NCBI GenBank assembly: GCA_046328995.1
Contig: JAXLVN010000009.1
Coordinates: 14,456 to 78,455 of the forward strand
Length of the DNA: 64,000 nt
Reading direction: 5' to 3'
DNA from: JADJXV01 sp046328995
GTDB lineage: Bacteria; Bacteroidota; Ignavibacteria; Kapaibacteriales; UBA961
Position 1 is the stretch's first letter. Each line of letters opens with the position of its first letter. Shown in pieces: positions 45,196-54,349 of this stretch. The notes beneath the pieces were generated by a model. It did not search any database and was not told where the DNA came from. It saw only the letters and a list, made by a program, of their open reading frames with translations. The translations under genes were made by a program, and so were the position numbers.

Positions 45196-45837
45196 ATGGC
45201 AGAATTTTGGGAGACAAGTTTTAGAGACAAACAGGAAATGTGGGGATGGGAGCCGGCTGATTCGGCGATTGGAACGGTAGAATTATTTCGAAAATTCGAA
45301 TTGAAGAATATCCTCATTCCCGGATTCGGGTATGGTAGAAATGCTCAGGTTTTTGTTGATAATGGATGCACGGTAACGGGGATTGAGATAGCTGAAACTG
45401 CCATTGATTTAGCAAAAAAACACTTCGGAGACAGCATCAAGGTGTATCACGGTTCAGTCGGTGCAATGCCATATAACCAAGAATTATACGATGGAATTTT
45501 CTGCTATGCTCTGATCCATTTATTAAGCGCTGACGAACGAAAAAAACTGATTGATGATTGTTATAAGCAGCTTAATCAACATGGATGTATGGTGTTTGTA
45601 TCAATTTCTAAATCTGATTTTAGATATGGACAAGGAAAAGAAATCAGCAAAGACAGGTTTGAAACGTGGCCGGGTGTCACACTCTACTTTTACGATTCAG
45701 ATTCAATTTCCGCAGAATTCGGGCAGTACGGCTTGACCAATGCCCAAGAAATCAATGAACCACTCCATACTTCGGGTGATAAACCCGCACAACGATTTTG
45801 GTATATTGTCTGTAGGAAGAATCATGAAGCGCCGTGA
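45196..45837 (+). CDS. Class I SAM-dependent methyltransferase, TehB-like
   Basis: A 213-residue methyltransferase with motif I ILIPGFGYGRNAQVF, an acidic residue in VTGIEIAETAI and a YDGIFCYALIHLL segment. The short length and the DKQEMWGWEPADS start match small TehB/thiopurine-type enzymes. The frame is open 11 codons earlier from a TTG, but ATG 45196 is preferred. Substrate unknown. It is followed directly by the palindromic repeat cluster. Confidence 0.75.
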   Translation: MAEFWETSFRDKQEMWGWEPADSAIGTVELFRKFELKNILIPGFGYGRNAQVFVDNGCTVTGIEIAETAIDLAKKHFGDSIKVYHGSVGAMPYNQELYDGIFCYALIHLLSADERKKLIDDCYKQLNQHGCMVFVSISKSDFRYGQGKEISKDRFETWPGVTLYFYDSDSISAEFGQYGLTNAQEINEPLHTSGDKPAQRFWYIVCRKNHEAP

Positions 45838-45889
45838 CGGTGGGCACGAAATTCCGGTTCTGTCGGTTGCGCCAACTGATCGAATGGGA

Positions 45890-46175
45890 AATATGTTACG
45901 TTTCTTCCGGTACAATCGCCCAGACGTTACCGCCGTAGAGACGTAGCATGCTACGTCTCTACAAATGCAATATTATTATACATTTATGTGCAGAATGTGG
46001 TGTATTTTCTGGTACAATCGTATAATCGTCCAGCCGTAGAGACGTAGCATGCTACGTCTCTACAAATGCCATATCGTTCCGATAAACATTCGTGTATAAA
46101 ATGGTGTGTTTTTCCGGTAAATCGTCCAACCGTAGAGACGTAGCATGCTACGTCTCTACAAATGCAATGTCGTTC
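45890..46175. repeat. Three copies of a 28-bp perfect palindrome in a tandem unit
   Basis: The 28-bp palindrome (GTAGAGACGTAGCA and its complement) occurs at 45935-45962, 46036-46063 and 46132-46159, spaced 101 and 96 bp. The spacers also share blocks such as GGTAAATCGTCCA and CAAATGCAAT, so this is a diverged tandem repeat of about 98 bp. It lies between a methyltransferase and kdsA and has no coding role. Confidence 0.88.
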
Positions 46176-46291
46176 CGTTTCTGCACCATCCCTGCGAAAT
46201 ATGATTGTCGAAACAGATGAATAGGTTCGGCATTCCCCCAAAAAATCCCACAAAAAAAACAATACCGTCTTTAATTTCCCTCCGCTCTCCG

Positions 46292-46299
46292 TATTTTTG
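46292..46299 (+). promoter_or_regulatory. Bacteroidota-type -7 promoter box for kdsA
   Basis: TATTTTTG, 24 bp before the kdsA ATG at 46324. The same CGTATTTTTG core as before rlmD. A clear -33 box is not seen. Confidence 0.4.
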
Positions 46300-46323
46300 C
46301 CACTTCTTACTTACTATACTCCT

Positions 46324-47103
46324 ATGAAAAAATTTACTGTTATCGCCGGACCATGCGTGGTCGAGTCAAATGAAATGCTCCATGAAGTGTGCGCGCATGT
46401 GGCGCCTATCTGCGCCGAACTCGGCTTCGACTATGTATTTAAGTCCTCGTATCGCAAGGCAAATAGAACAAGTGGCAGCAGCTTTACGGGTATCGGTGAT
46501 GAGCTCGCGCTCAGCTATTTAGCCGGTATCCGAACTGAATTTGGTGTGCCCGTGCTCACCGATGTCCATACCGCCGAAGAGGCAATCGCCGCCGCCGCGT
46601 ATGTCGATGTGCTCCAAATTCCCGCGTTCCTCTGCCGCCAAACGGATATTCTCCAAGCAGCAGGCAGCACCGGAAAAATTGTGAATATCAAAAAAGGTCA
46701 GTTCCTCGCGCCCGGCGACATGAAAAAAGCCGCCGAAAAAGTGCGCGCGACAGGCAATCCGAATATATGGCTCACGGAGCGTGGTACGACATTCGGTTAT
46801 CACGACTTAGTCGTTGATTATCGTGGACTTGTGATCATGCGCGAAAGCGGCTATCCGGTGATTTACGACGCCACTCACTCCGTGCAGCAGCCGGGCGGAG
46901 GCGAGCAATCTGGAGGTCAGCCACGGTTTATTCGCGCGCTTGCCCGCGCTGCCGTTGCCGTCGGGATAGACGGACTCTTCATCGAGACCCATCCCAATCC
47001 TAAAGCAGCCAAAAGCGATGCCGCAACCCAGCTTCCCTTACACGAAATCGGGAATTTCCTCGAAGAAATAGCACGCCTGCACGCGGTGATTCCACAATAC
47101 TAA
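46324..47103 (+). CDS. kdsA: 3-deoxy-8-phosphooctulonate synthase (KDO8P synthase)
   Basis: A 259-residue DAHP/KDO8P-family aldolase that condenses PEP with arabinose 5-phosphate in Kdo (LPS core) synthesis. The N-terminal VIAGPCVVES, the KSSYRKANRTS phosphate-binding segment, VLTDVHT and DATHSVQQPGG are hallmarks of KdsA, and the C-terminal FIETHPNPKAAKSDAA closes the barrel. ATG 46324 is the usual start; an upstream extension of 9 codons is discarded. Its presence argues for a Gram-negative envelope with Kdo-containing LPS. Confidence 0.95.
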   Translation: MKKFTVIAGPCVVESNEMLHEVCAHVAPICAELGFDYVFKSSYRKANRTSGSSFTGIGDELALSYLAGIRTEFGVPVLTDVHTAEEAIAAAAYVDVLQIPAFLCRQTDILQAAGSTGKIVNIKKGQFLAPGDMKKAAEKVRATGNPNIWLTERGTTFGYHDLVVDYRGLVIMRESGYPVIYDATHSVQQPGGGEQSGGQPRFIRALARAAVAVGIDGLFIETHPNPKAAKSDAATQLPLHEIGNFLEEIARLHAVIPQY

Positions 47104-47512
47104 GTTGTTTGTTTATAGAAATTAGCAAGTCGTTCTGAGTTCTCGAAAATCTTAGAACCACCAGTAACAAATTATAAAGCCTGTTCTCTCTATGTGCCAA
47201 TCCCCTGCTTATGAAGGCGACCCCTTTATCAAGCGGTAAACAAAAAAAAGTCCCATTGTTCAAGGGGAAAATGTTCGCGCCAGCGAACGAAGGGAATTTA
47301 CAGCGGTAACATAACACTATGATTGTAATAATGATTACGGCACTAATTCTAAGAGAAGTATGAGCAAAACCATGACAGCGCAGTAAGTTTCAACTCTTCA
47401 CGGAGTTTATCCTGATCAGAGACGAAGGACTCAGAATGACAACGCTTTAGTTTGTGATAAACTTGAATCCATTTTTGCATTCGTTTTCTAAGTAGAATTT
47501 ACATGGATTACT
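47104..47512 (+). other. Intergenic region with a pair of inverted short repeats
   Basis: About 410 bp without a gene. It carries an inverted pair GTTCTGAGTTCTCG (47132) and CGAAGGACTCAGAATGAC (47422-47439), a common type of extragenic palindrome. Confidence 0.4.
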
Positions 47513-47983
47513 ATGTCTATAACAGTTGAACAAGCCGTAGATTCTGCAATAAATAATCTTGCTCTGACAGAAGACTTTTATTGCAAAAAATGCAGTGTAG
47601 AGGAAGCTGAGCAAGTAATTATCACAGCAAAAAGTCTCTATGTTAATGGTAATCCAAGGGTTTGGTGGTTATGTTTGAATAAAGAAAATGTAACGTATAA
47701 AGTATATGTAGAGTCGGTCGATTATGAGGTTTTCGGTCTTGAAGTACTTCATCAATATGGTGTCGTAAACAATGAAATTGTATGGTTCATACCTGAAACC
47801 GATGAGCCGGATTTTCCTAGTTTACCAGTATATGAAACAACTCTTGATAGTATTCTAAAAATACTTGGTGAATGTAATTTTTTTGAATCTTACATACTTG
47901 CTAAGAATTTTAGTTGGATCTGTATCGAAAATGATCATAATGAAACAATAATTGGTCAATTAAAGCAAATTTCTACTGTATAG
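47513..47983 (+). CDS. Hypothetical protein, DUF6756-like
   Basis: A 156-residue soluble acidic protein. WWLCLNKENVTYKVY and FFESYILAKNFSWICIENDHN near the end recall the DUF6756 pattern, where a C-terminal ENHH-like segment follows a hydrophobic strand; the match is by eye only. These proteins are often found in accessory, immunity-like settings. Its AT-rich composition fits the adjacent accessory region rather than kdsA. Confidence 0.5.
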   Translation: MSITVEQAVDSAINNLALTEDFYCKKCSVEEAEQVIITAKSLYVNGNPRVWWLCLNKENVTYKVYVESVDYEVFGLEVLHQYGVVNNEIVWFIPETDEPDFPSLPVYETTLDSILKILGECNFFESYILAKNFSWICIENDHNETIIGQLKQISTV

Positions 47984-48079
47984 ATTTGTATATGTATTGG
48001 TCTGCTTAGTAGAAAAATTTTAGACAGCGAATCAATAAGTTATTTCTTAATTACTATCGGTGTTACTTTCCCAATCTTC

Positions 48080-50599
48080 ATGCTCAATTTTTTACGCAAT
48101 TTTACCGGTGTTATCGTTTCGTTACTCGTTATAGGCGGCAGCTTTGTAGCGTTTTCGCTGTATGTGGCTACGCGCTCGGATCTAGAACAGGGAACAGTAA
48201 CGCATGCTGAGAATGTGCGTGACTCGATCGAAATTTATCGCAATCAATTCAGCGTGCCGCATATCGTTGCCAAAAGCGAGGCCGATGCGTTTTTTGCGCT
48301 CGGCTATGTCCACGCGCAGGACCGCTTGTGGCAGATGGATGTCGCCCGCCGCGCAGGCGAAGGACGGCTCTCGGAGATATTCGGGAAGGAAGCATTGGAG
48401 ACGGATAAGTTCTTGCGAACATTAGACTTGAACGTTATTTCCAAAAAACTCTGGAAGGCGTCGAGCAAGCAGTCGCGGTTCATTTTGGAACAGTATTCCA
48501 AGGGTATTAATGCCTATATTGACGAACATAAAACCGGCCTGCCGTTTGAGTTCGGCGCGCTCGGCTATATTCCCGAGCCGTGGGAACCTCATGATTGTCT
48601 GCTCATCGGGCGCATGATGGCATTTGAAATGAGCATGAGTTTTTGGTCCGATATCGCCTTCGGTGAAATTGCCGACAAGCTTGGCGCTGACCGCGCGTCG
48701 GATTTAATTCCATCCTACCCGAGCGGCGCGCCGGTGGTGGTGCCGCAACCGGAGAAAAAAACAGCAACTATTTCCTCGTCAACTCCTACTGTTATAAGTC
48801 AATTACACTCACGGCGTTCAGCAAAAGGTATTCACGAATTTGGTAAAATTCTCGCAGGTGTGCGCCGCTACTTGGGTATGGAAGGTTCGGGCGTGGGCAG
48901 TAATTCCTGGGTCATGCGCACCTACAGTCCAAGCGGAAATTCCGCAATTCTCGCCAATGATCCTCATCTCACACTTGCTCTGCCGGCGCGGTGGTATCAG
49001 GCGCATGTGACCGCGCCATCGCTTAATATTACCGGACTTACCATCCCCGGCATACCGCTCTTCATCGTTGGTCGCAACGACAAAATCTCCTGGGGAATCA
49101 CCAATATGATGGCCGATGATTGTGACTTTTATGTCGAGAAAATTGACCCGTCCAATCCTAATTATTACACCGCCGATGATGGCAAACGCACGAAATTCCG
49201 CTATCGGCGCGATACGATTACTGTTCGCGCGGACGAACCGTTTATCTATGATTTACGCTTTACGAAGCGTTCGGCGATAATTTCTGACGCTCATGCATTT
49301 AATTATCCCGATAAATTACTTGGACTTCCGGGCAAAGAACAAAATCATTTTCTCCATAAATACGGGCTGAGTTTTAGCTGGACAGCGCAGCAAACAAGCG
49401 ATGAAATTCTGGCGATGTACCGTATCAACAAAGCAAATTCCTGGCAGGAATTTTTGAATGGCGCTAATCTCTGGGGAGCGCCGGCGCTGAATTTCAGCTA
49501 TGCCGATGTACGCGGAAATATCGGAATCGCACCCTCGGGAATTATCCCAATCCGCACGAAATGCACGCCGAATATCCCGAATCCGGGCTGGCTGCCGGAC
49601 TATGCGTGGCAGGGATTCCATACCGCGTCCGAACTTCCGAATGTGTATAACCCGTCGAAACGGTATGTGTATAGCGCGAATAATAAAACAACCGAGAATC
49701 CACCGTTTTTTATCTCCAATCTTTGGGAACCTCCCTCACGTTCGGAGCGAATTGAGGAAACGCTGAAGGAGTTTGACGAGTATGCGGTGCGCGATGCACA
49801 ATTTATGCAAATGGATGTAACGTCGCCACTTGCGCGGTTATTCCTTCTGAAGACTCTCCCGGTAATTGCAAGTAAACTAAAATACTTATCTCCCACCGAA
49901 ACCGAGGCCTACAAGCTCCTGAAAAACTGGGACGGCATCATGACGGCGCGTGAGGCGCAGCCTGCGATATTCTCGACATTTATTAATACGATGCTCGAGC
50001 AGACGTTTGCCGACGAGCTTGGTGACCGATTGTACCGGCAGTATTCGTTTATTTCAAATATACCAACCCGGAAAATCATGGACTTGCTGCAGGACAGCAC
50101 GTCGGTGTGGTTCGATGATGTGCGCTCGAAAGACTTCGAATCGAAGGACGAAATCGTCTTCCGGAGTTTCGTTCTCGCGGTACGTTCGCTTGAGGCGCGG
50201 TACGGTTCTACGCCGATTGCATCGTGGAAATACGGTGATATTCATCAACTTACGCTCAAGCATCTGTTTAGTAAAAATCCTTATATGAAGGAAATTGTCA
50301 CGCAGGGTCCGTTCCCGACCGGCGGGAATAATTCCACGCTTAATTGCGGGGAATATCATTATTTTGCGCCGCAGGAACAGATCATCGGCGCCTCAATGCG
50401 GATGATTGCCGACATGCGGGACACGGTGATTTACACCGTTCTCGCCGGTGGAAATTCGGGTGAACCGCTCAGCGCGCATTATACCAATCAATTGCAATTA
50501 TGGCTCAATGGCGGCTATATCCGTATTCCCGTCAAGCGCGCGCCGGATGTGAGTTTTACGAAATTTACGACGATTCTTCCCCAAAAGGCGAAGGAATAA
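48080..50599 (+). CDS. Penicillin acylase-family N-terminal-nucleophile hydrolase
   Basis: An 839-residue Ntn hydrolase. An N-terminal membrane anchor (TGVIVSLLVIGGSFVAFSLY) precedes the alpha-chain region (VPHIVAKSEADAFFALGYVHAQDRLWQMD). The autocatalytic cleavage site and nucleophile are Ser274 in GVGSNSWVM, followed by ANDPHL. The usual conserved beta-chain Asn/Arg region is present in TGGNNSTLN. The enzyme acts on amide bonds of acyl substrates, for example acyl-homoserine lactones or beta-lactams in relatives; the true substrate is unknown. It is likely periplasmic and membrane-tethered. Confidence 0.9.
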   Translation: MLNFLRNFTGVIVSLLVIGGSFVAFSLYVATRSDLEQGTVTHAENVRDSIEIYRNQFSVPHIVAKSEADAFFALGYVHAQDRLWQMDVARRAGEGRLSEIFGKEALETDKFLRTLDLNVISKKLWKASSKQSRFILEQYSKGINAYIDEHKTGLPFEFGALGYIPEPWEPHDCLLIGRMMAFEMSMSFWSDIAFGEIADKLGADRASDLIPSYPSGAPVVVPQPEKKTATISSSTPTVISQLHSRRSAKGIHEFGKILAGVRRYLGMEGSGVGSNSWVMRTYSPSGNSAILANDPHLTLALPARWYQAHVTAPSLNITGLTIPGIPLFIVGRNDKISWGITNMMADDCDFYVEKIDPSNPNYYTADDGKRTKFRYRRDTITVRADEPFIYDLRFTKRSAIISDAHAFNYPDKLLGLPGKEQNHFLHKYGLSFSWTAQQTSDEILAMYRINKANSWQEFLNGANLWGAPALNFSYADVRGNIGIAPSGIIPIRTKCTPNIPNPGWLPDYAWQGFHTASELPNVYNPSKRYVYSANNKTTENPPFFISNLWEPPSRSERIEETLKEFDEYAVRDAQFMQMDVTSPLARLFLLKTLPVIASKLKYLSPTETEAYKLLKNWDGIMTAREAQPAIFSTFINTMLEQTFADELGDRLYRQYSFISNIPTRKIMDLLQDSTSVWFDDVRSKDFESKDEIVFRSFVLAVRSLEARYGSTPIASWKYGDIHQLTLKHLFSKNPYMKEIVTQGPFPTGGNNSTLNCGEYHYFAPQEQIIGASMRMIADMRDTVIYTVLAGGNSGEPLSAHYTNQLQLWLNGGYIRIPVKRAPDVSFTKFTTILPQKAKE

Positions 50600-50634
50600 C
50601 TGACGCGGTATCAATTAATTACAACAATTTTTTT

Positions 50635-50760
50635 CTGGCATTTTTTGTGGAACGTAGAAAATAGTTCGTAGGGGCGAATCGCATTCGCCCCAGTCGTGCT
50701 TGGGTTTGGGCGAATGCAATTCGCCCCTACGATGGGAAGATTAAGACCAGACCATAAAGA
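50635..50760. repeat. Dispersed palindromic element, copy 1
   Basis: A roughly 125-bp segment with 24-bp near-perfect arms at 50667-50690 (CGTAGGGGCGAATCGCATTC...) and 50708-50731. The flanks TTTTTGTGGAAC upstream and CGATGGGAAGA...GACCA downstream match a second copy at 53455-53570. The core is the same as in the 83-bp tandem at 18494. Confidence 0.75.
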
Positions 50761-50783
50761 TTGTTAAGAACCTACTATGTATC

Positions 50784-51248
50784 ATGCTCCATACCCTACA
50801 CAGAATTCAACGCGCGCCGATCAGCATCGAGAAAGCATGGGACTTTCTCTCCTCGCCGCATAATCTGAAGGTAATTACGCCGGATTATATGGGCTTCCAT
50901 ATTACATCCGAATTCCTGCCGGAGAAAATGTATGCCGGATTGATTATTTCCTATATCGTGCGTCCCGTGATGAAGCTGCCTATTCAATGGGTTACGGAGA
51001 TTACGCATGTCCACGAACCTCATTATTTTGTCGATGAACAGCGCTTTGGTCCGTACGCGTTTTGGCATCACAAGCATTTTTTACGGGAAATTGACGGCGG
51101 TGTGGAAATGGAAGATCTCGTGCATTACAAGCTCCCGTTCGGTGTCCTCGGCCGCACCGTAAACGCCGTGATGGTCAAGCGGCAATTAAAAGAAATATTT
51201 GATTATAGGTATAAAAAAATTGAGTCGCTGTTTGGGGTAATGGGGTGA
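50784..51248 (+). CDS. SRPBCC (START/Bet v1-like) family protein
   Basis: A 154-residue protein of the SRPBCC ligand-binding fold. The start (LHRIQRAPISIEKAWDFLSSPHNLKVITP) is that of the polyketide cyclase/dehydrase and CoxG-like branch, and the central strand-rich region (WVTEITHVHEPHYFVDEQRFGPYAFWHHKHF) and the C-terminal helix (VMVKRQLKEIFDYRYKKI) fit. Such proteins bind hydrophobic ligands. The ligand is not known and no partner gene is nearby. Confidence 0.8.
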   Translation: MLHTLHRIQRAPISIEKAWDFLSSPHNLKVITPDYMGFHITSEFLPEKMYAGLIISYIVRPVMKLPIQWVTEITHVHEPHYFVDEQRFGPYAFWHHKHFLREIDGGVEMEDLVHYKLPFGVLGRTVNAVMVKRQLKEIFDYRYKKIESLFGVMG

Positions 51249-51351
51249 ATTGACAAAATTATATATCTGTAGGGACATGCGACATGGTGAAGGGATAGGT
51301 CATGACCCAAATGCAGTAAATGTAAGGAAGAAATAGGTACGTAATTGAACC

Positions 51352-51426
51352 CTTCGACAAGCACAGGGTGACGTAACTTATTTATCAAAATCAAGTTAAA
51401 CGTCCGTCATGCTGAGCTTGTCGAAG
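51352..51426. repeat. Extragenic palindrome CTTCGACAAGC
   Basis: CTTCGACAAGCACAG (51352-51366) and CTGAGCTTGTCGAAG (51412-51426), 15-bp arms with one mismatch and a 45-bp loop. This is a common type of extragenic repeat. Confidence 0.65.
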
Positions 51427-51540
51427 CATCAAGCAAATGCCAAATTCTTACGTTGACAGCATTAGGTCGCGACCCTTTCTCTACGATTGTGAATCCGAAT
51501 ATATACAGTGCAACCGTCCATTTTTAACATTCCACATATC

Positions 51541-52938
51541 ATGAAATATCTCCTCTGCTTTCTGCTATGTACATCCGTGGCCTTGTCGCAGGCGCCGGGC
51601 GTTACTTTCCCGTATTCCTATCCGTACAAGGATGGTATGCCGATGTCCCGCTACAAAGAGCGGCGCGCGGATGTGCTCAAGTCGCTCACGAATACATCGG
51701 CGATGCTCGCTTTTTCGGCCGATGTGCGCAATCGTCAGAATGATGTGGACTATGAGTACCGTCAGAATAGTAACTTGTGGTATTTGACGGGGATGCCGGA
51801 TGCGAACTGCGCGCTCCTGCTCGTGCCGAATGGTGTAATGATTGACGGAAAATCGTATCGTGAGGTGATGTTCGTACAGCCGCGCGACGTCAGCAAAGAA
51901 GCATGGACGGGAGTGCGCATGGGTACGGTCGAAGTCGAGTCTATCCTTGGCATCGAAAAAGCAGTCGATATTGCCCTGCTTGATACCGTGCTCGCGAGCG
52001 CGCTTAAAGGGCGCGACACGCTCTATGTACCAACCTTCCCCACACCGAACGTGAAGAATCCTATCAGCCGTAAGAACGTGTATATTGATGCAGATGCGCG
52101 GAAATCTCTGCAGGATAAATATCCTGATCTGTATATCAAATCGCCGTATTCACTTCTGAATAAAATGCGGGAAATCAAGGACCCCGACGAACTCCGTATG
52201 ATGCAGAAAGCGATTGACATCAGCATCGAAGGTCACCTTGCAAGCATGAAAGCCGCCAAGCCCGGCATGACCGAATACGAAATCGAAGCCGTGATGGAAT
52301 ATACCTTCAAGCGCCTCGGCGCCGAAGATGTGGGATACCCGTCGATAGTGGGTTCGGAGTATAATGCGTGTATTCTCCACTATGTGTCTAATCGTAAAAC
52401 CACTGAAAATAAAGACTTAGTACTCGCCGACTGCGGCGCGGAATATCAAAATTACACCGCCGATATCACGCGCACTTTTCCGGTCAGTGGCAAATACACC
52501 GATGAACAGCGGAAAATTTATAATATCGTGCTTGAGGCGCAGGATTCGGGGATTGTTGCCTGTCGGGCGGGGAATGGATTCAGAGAACCCCACAATCGCG
52601 CTATGGCGGTGGTACAGAAGCGACTTATGGAACTTGAAATCATCAAAAAGCCGGAGGAAGCGAAGTGGTATTTCAATCATGGCACGAGTCATTATTTAGG
52701 GCTTGACGTGCATGATGCGGGTTCTGGCGGCAATCTGAAGGTGAACTCTGTAATTACCGTCGAACCGGGCATTTACATTCCTGCGGGCAGTCCGTGCGCG
52801 AAAAAATGGTGGAATACGGGCGTGCGGATTGAGGATGATATATTAATTACCGACGCTGATCCCGTGAATCTCTCAGGCAAGCTCCCGCGGAAAGCGGAGG
52901 AAATCGAACAACTTATGCAAACTACAACTACTCCATAA
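51541..52938 (+). CDS. Secreted X-Pro aminopeptidase (peptidase M24B)
   Basis: A 465-residue aminopeptidase P with a signal peptide (LLCFLLCTSVALSQ), so it acts outside the cytoplasm on N-terminal X-Pro bonds. The dinuclear metal site is complete: Asp in VLADCGAEYQ and Asp in TADITRTFP, His in FNHGTSHYLGLDVHD, Glu in VEPGIYIP and Glu in VRIEDDI. Length and AMP_N plus M24 order are standard. Upstream frame extension is discarded in favour of ATG 51541. It is 12 bp from the next gene. Confidence 0.93.
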   Translation: MKYLLCFLLCTSVALSQAPGVTFPYSYPYKDGMPMSRYKERRADVLKSLTNTSAMLAFSADVRNRQNDVDYEYRQNSNLWYLTGMPDANCALLLVPNGVMIDGKSYREVMFVQPRDVSKEAWTGVRMGTVEVESILGIEKAVDIALLDTVLASALKGRDTLYVPTFPTPNVKNPISRKNVYIDADARKSLQDKYPDLYIKSPYSLLNKMREIKDPDELRMMQKAIDISIEGHLASMKAAKPGMTEYEIEAVMEYTFKRLGAEDVGYPSIVGSEYNACILHYVSNRKTTENKDLVLADCGAEYQNYTADITRTFPVSGKYTDEQRKIYNIVLEAQDSGIVACRAGNGFREPHNRAMAVVQKRLMELEIIKKPEEAKWYFNHGTSHYLGLDVHDAGSGGNLKVNSVITVEPGIYIPAGSPCAKKWWNTGVRIEDDILITDADPVNLSGKLPRKAEEIEQLMQTTTTP

Positions 52939-52950
52939 TCTTACAAACGT

Positions 52951-53373
52951 ATGACAGAATACATCATCAACAAAGAACAGCTCCATCAGCTCCTGAAAAT
53001 GCTCAATGTTTTGCAGCCGGACGAGGAACTGATGCTCGTTAATAATATCGATCTCCGTGACTTTCGCAAGCCGAATGTCAGTATTTTGGTCGATACGATC
53101 AAGAATAAAACGGTATTTGCCTCGCCGCCGGAAGATCTGACCGAAAAAGAACTCGACATGCAACTCGTTCAATTAATGGCGTTTGAGCAATTCTTAGTGA
53201 GAGAATTCACACAAATTCGCACGCAAATCAAGAGCGTTTATTCAGAATTACAATCCCGCAAAGAAGCCACCGACCTCACGCCGGACGGTATTCCAAAAGA
53301 CGTCGAAGAGCATTTATCAGAAGAATTGAAAAAGCTGCTGAGCGGGGATCAGCCGGATGGTAAGGTGGAGTAA
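52951..53373 (+). CDS. Hypothetical protein, operon partner of pepP-like gene
   Basis: A 140-residue soluble protein of unknown function, 12 bp downstream of the aminopeptidase. It begins with a Leu-rich helical part (INKEQLHQLLKMLNVL), then a short beta-like segment around residues 30-60, and ends in a long charged helix (AFEQFLVREFTQIRTQIKSVYSEL) that could form a coiled coil. No known domain is recognised. Followed by a terminator. Confidence 0.6.
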   Translation: MTEYIINKEQLHQLLKMLNVLQPDEELMLVNNIDLRDFRKPNVSILVDTIKNKTVFASPPEDLTEKELDMQLVQLMAFEQFLVREFTQIRTQIKSVYSELQSRKEATDLTPDGIPKDVEEHLSEELKKLLSGDQPDGKVE

Positions 53374-53412
53374 TACTACTGCGAATATCACTCATGTCAT
53401 GATTAAAACTAC

Positions 53413-53448
53413 CAAAGCCCTTCTCTTGCAGTCAAGGGCTTTGTTTTT
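53413..53448 (+). terminator. Rho-independent terminator
   Basis: CAAAGCCCTT, 11-nt loop, AAGGGCTTTG and a T run, about 40 bp after the stop at 53373. Confidence 0.85.
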
Positions 53449-53454
53449 AGTTCT

Positions 53455-53570
53455 TCGGCAATTTTTGTGGAACATATTTTATAGCCGTAGGGGCGAATTG
53501 CATTCGCCCTGGTCGTGCGAGGGTCGGGCGAATGCAATTCCCCCTACGATGGAAGAGACCAAACTATAAT
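53455..53570. repeat. Dispersed palindromic element, copy 2
   Basis: Arms at 53486-53509 (CGTAGGGGCGAATTGCATTC...) and 53526-53548 (one base shorter), with the flanks GGCAATTTTTGTGGAAC and GATGGAAGAGACCA also shared with copy 1 at 50635. It lies between a terminator and nrtR. Confidence 0.75.
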
Positions 53571-53653
53571 ATATGTCAGTAAACCTTGATTTTTGGGTGG
53601 GATATTCTCAATTTTACCGGTCATTATGTATGAATACTGTATTGATATAAATT

Positions 53654-54349
53654 ATGGAACTCAATCAAAACATTAAGGTTGCGGTCGATGCTATCGTCTT
53701 TGGCTATACTGCCGGCAAGCTGCATGTGCTCCTCATCAAGCAAAAGTATGGCCTTCTGAAAAACAAGTGGGCATTAGTCGGTGGATTCGTCAAGGATGAC
53801 GAATCGCTTGTGGATGCTGTTCACCGGGAACTCTATGAAGAAGCAGGAATTAGAGTCAATTACCTCGAACAGCTCTACACCTTTGGTGACGCGCTTGACC
53901 GTGACCCGCGGGGAAGGGTGATATCGGTCGCGTATTTTGCATTGGTGAATTCTACTACCCTTGAATTAAAAGCAGATACCGATGCAGAAGATGCCGCATG
54001 GTTTCCAATCGATGCCGTGCCCGATGAGCTCGCTTTCGACCACGCGCATATCCTTCGCACTGCGCATCGGCGCCTGCAAAGCAAACTCACCTATCAGCCG
54101 GTGGGATTCGATTTACTGCCGGAGCGGTTCTTGTTTTCCGAACTCGAACACCTCTACACTACGATTTTAGGGAAAGAAATTGACCGGCGAAACTTCCGCA
54201 AGAAGATGCTGAGTTTTGGTATTGTCGAAGAAACAAATGAATTCGGCGATAAAAAAAGCGGACGTCCTGCAAAATTATTTACCTTCAACAAATTGAAATA
54301 CAATGAATTAGTTGAAAATGGATTTCTTTTTGAAATTAATTTTGCGTAA
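53654..54349 (+). CDS. nrtR: NrtR-type Nudix transcriptional regulator of NAD metabolism
   Basis: A 231-residue regulator. The N-terminal Nudix domain has an intact Nudix box G-x5-E-x7-R-E-L-x-E-E-x-G-I (residues about 41-63); the C-terminal winged helix (about 150-225; FRKKMLSFGIVEE, SGRPAKLFTF) binds DNA. NrtR proteins repress NAD salvage genes and are relieved by ADP-ribose, an NAD breakdown product. Here the stop codon lies inside the first of two operators, and three NAD-linked genes follow, so the regulator should control them. Most NrtR proteins have a degenerate Nudix box; this one might also hydrolyse ligand. Confidence 0.88.
   Translation: MELNQNIKVAVDAIVFGYTAGKLHVLLIKQKYGLLKNKWALVGGFVKDDESLVDAVHRELYEEAGIRVNYLEQLYTFGDALDRDPRGRVISVAYFALVNSTTLELKADTDAEDAAWFPIDAVPDELAFDHAHILRTAHRRLQSKLTYQPVGFDLLPERFLFSELEHLYTTILGKEIDRRNFRKKMLSFGIVEETNEFGDKKSGRPAKLFTFNKLKYNELVENGFLFEINFA

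Noticed and set aside
45890..46175. CRISPR array
   Set aside because: Three repeats only, each a complete palindrome, with spacers of about 70 bp that themselves resemble one another; no cas genes.
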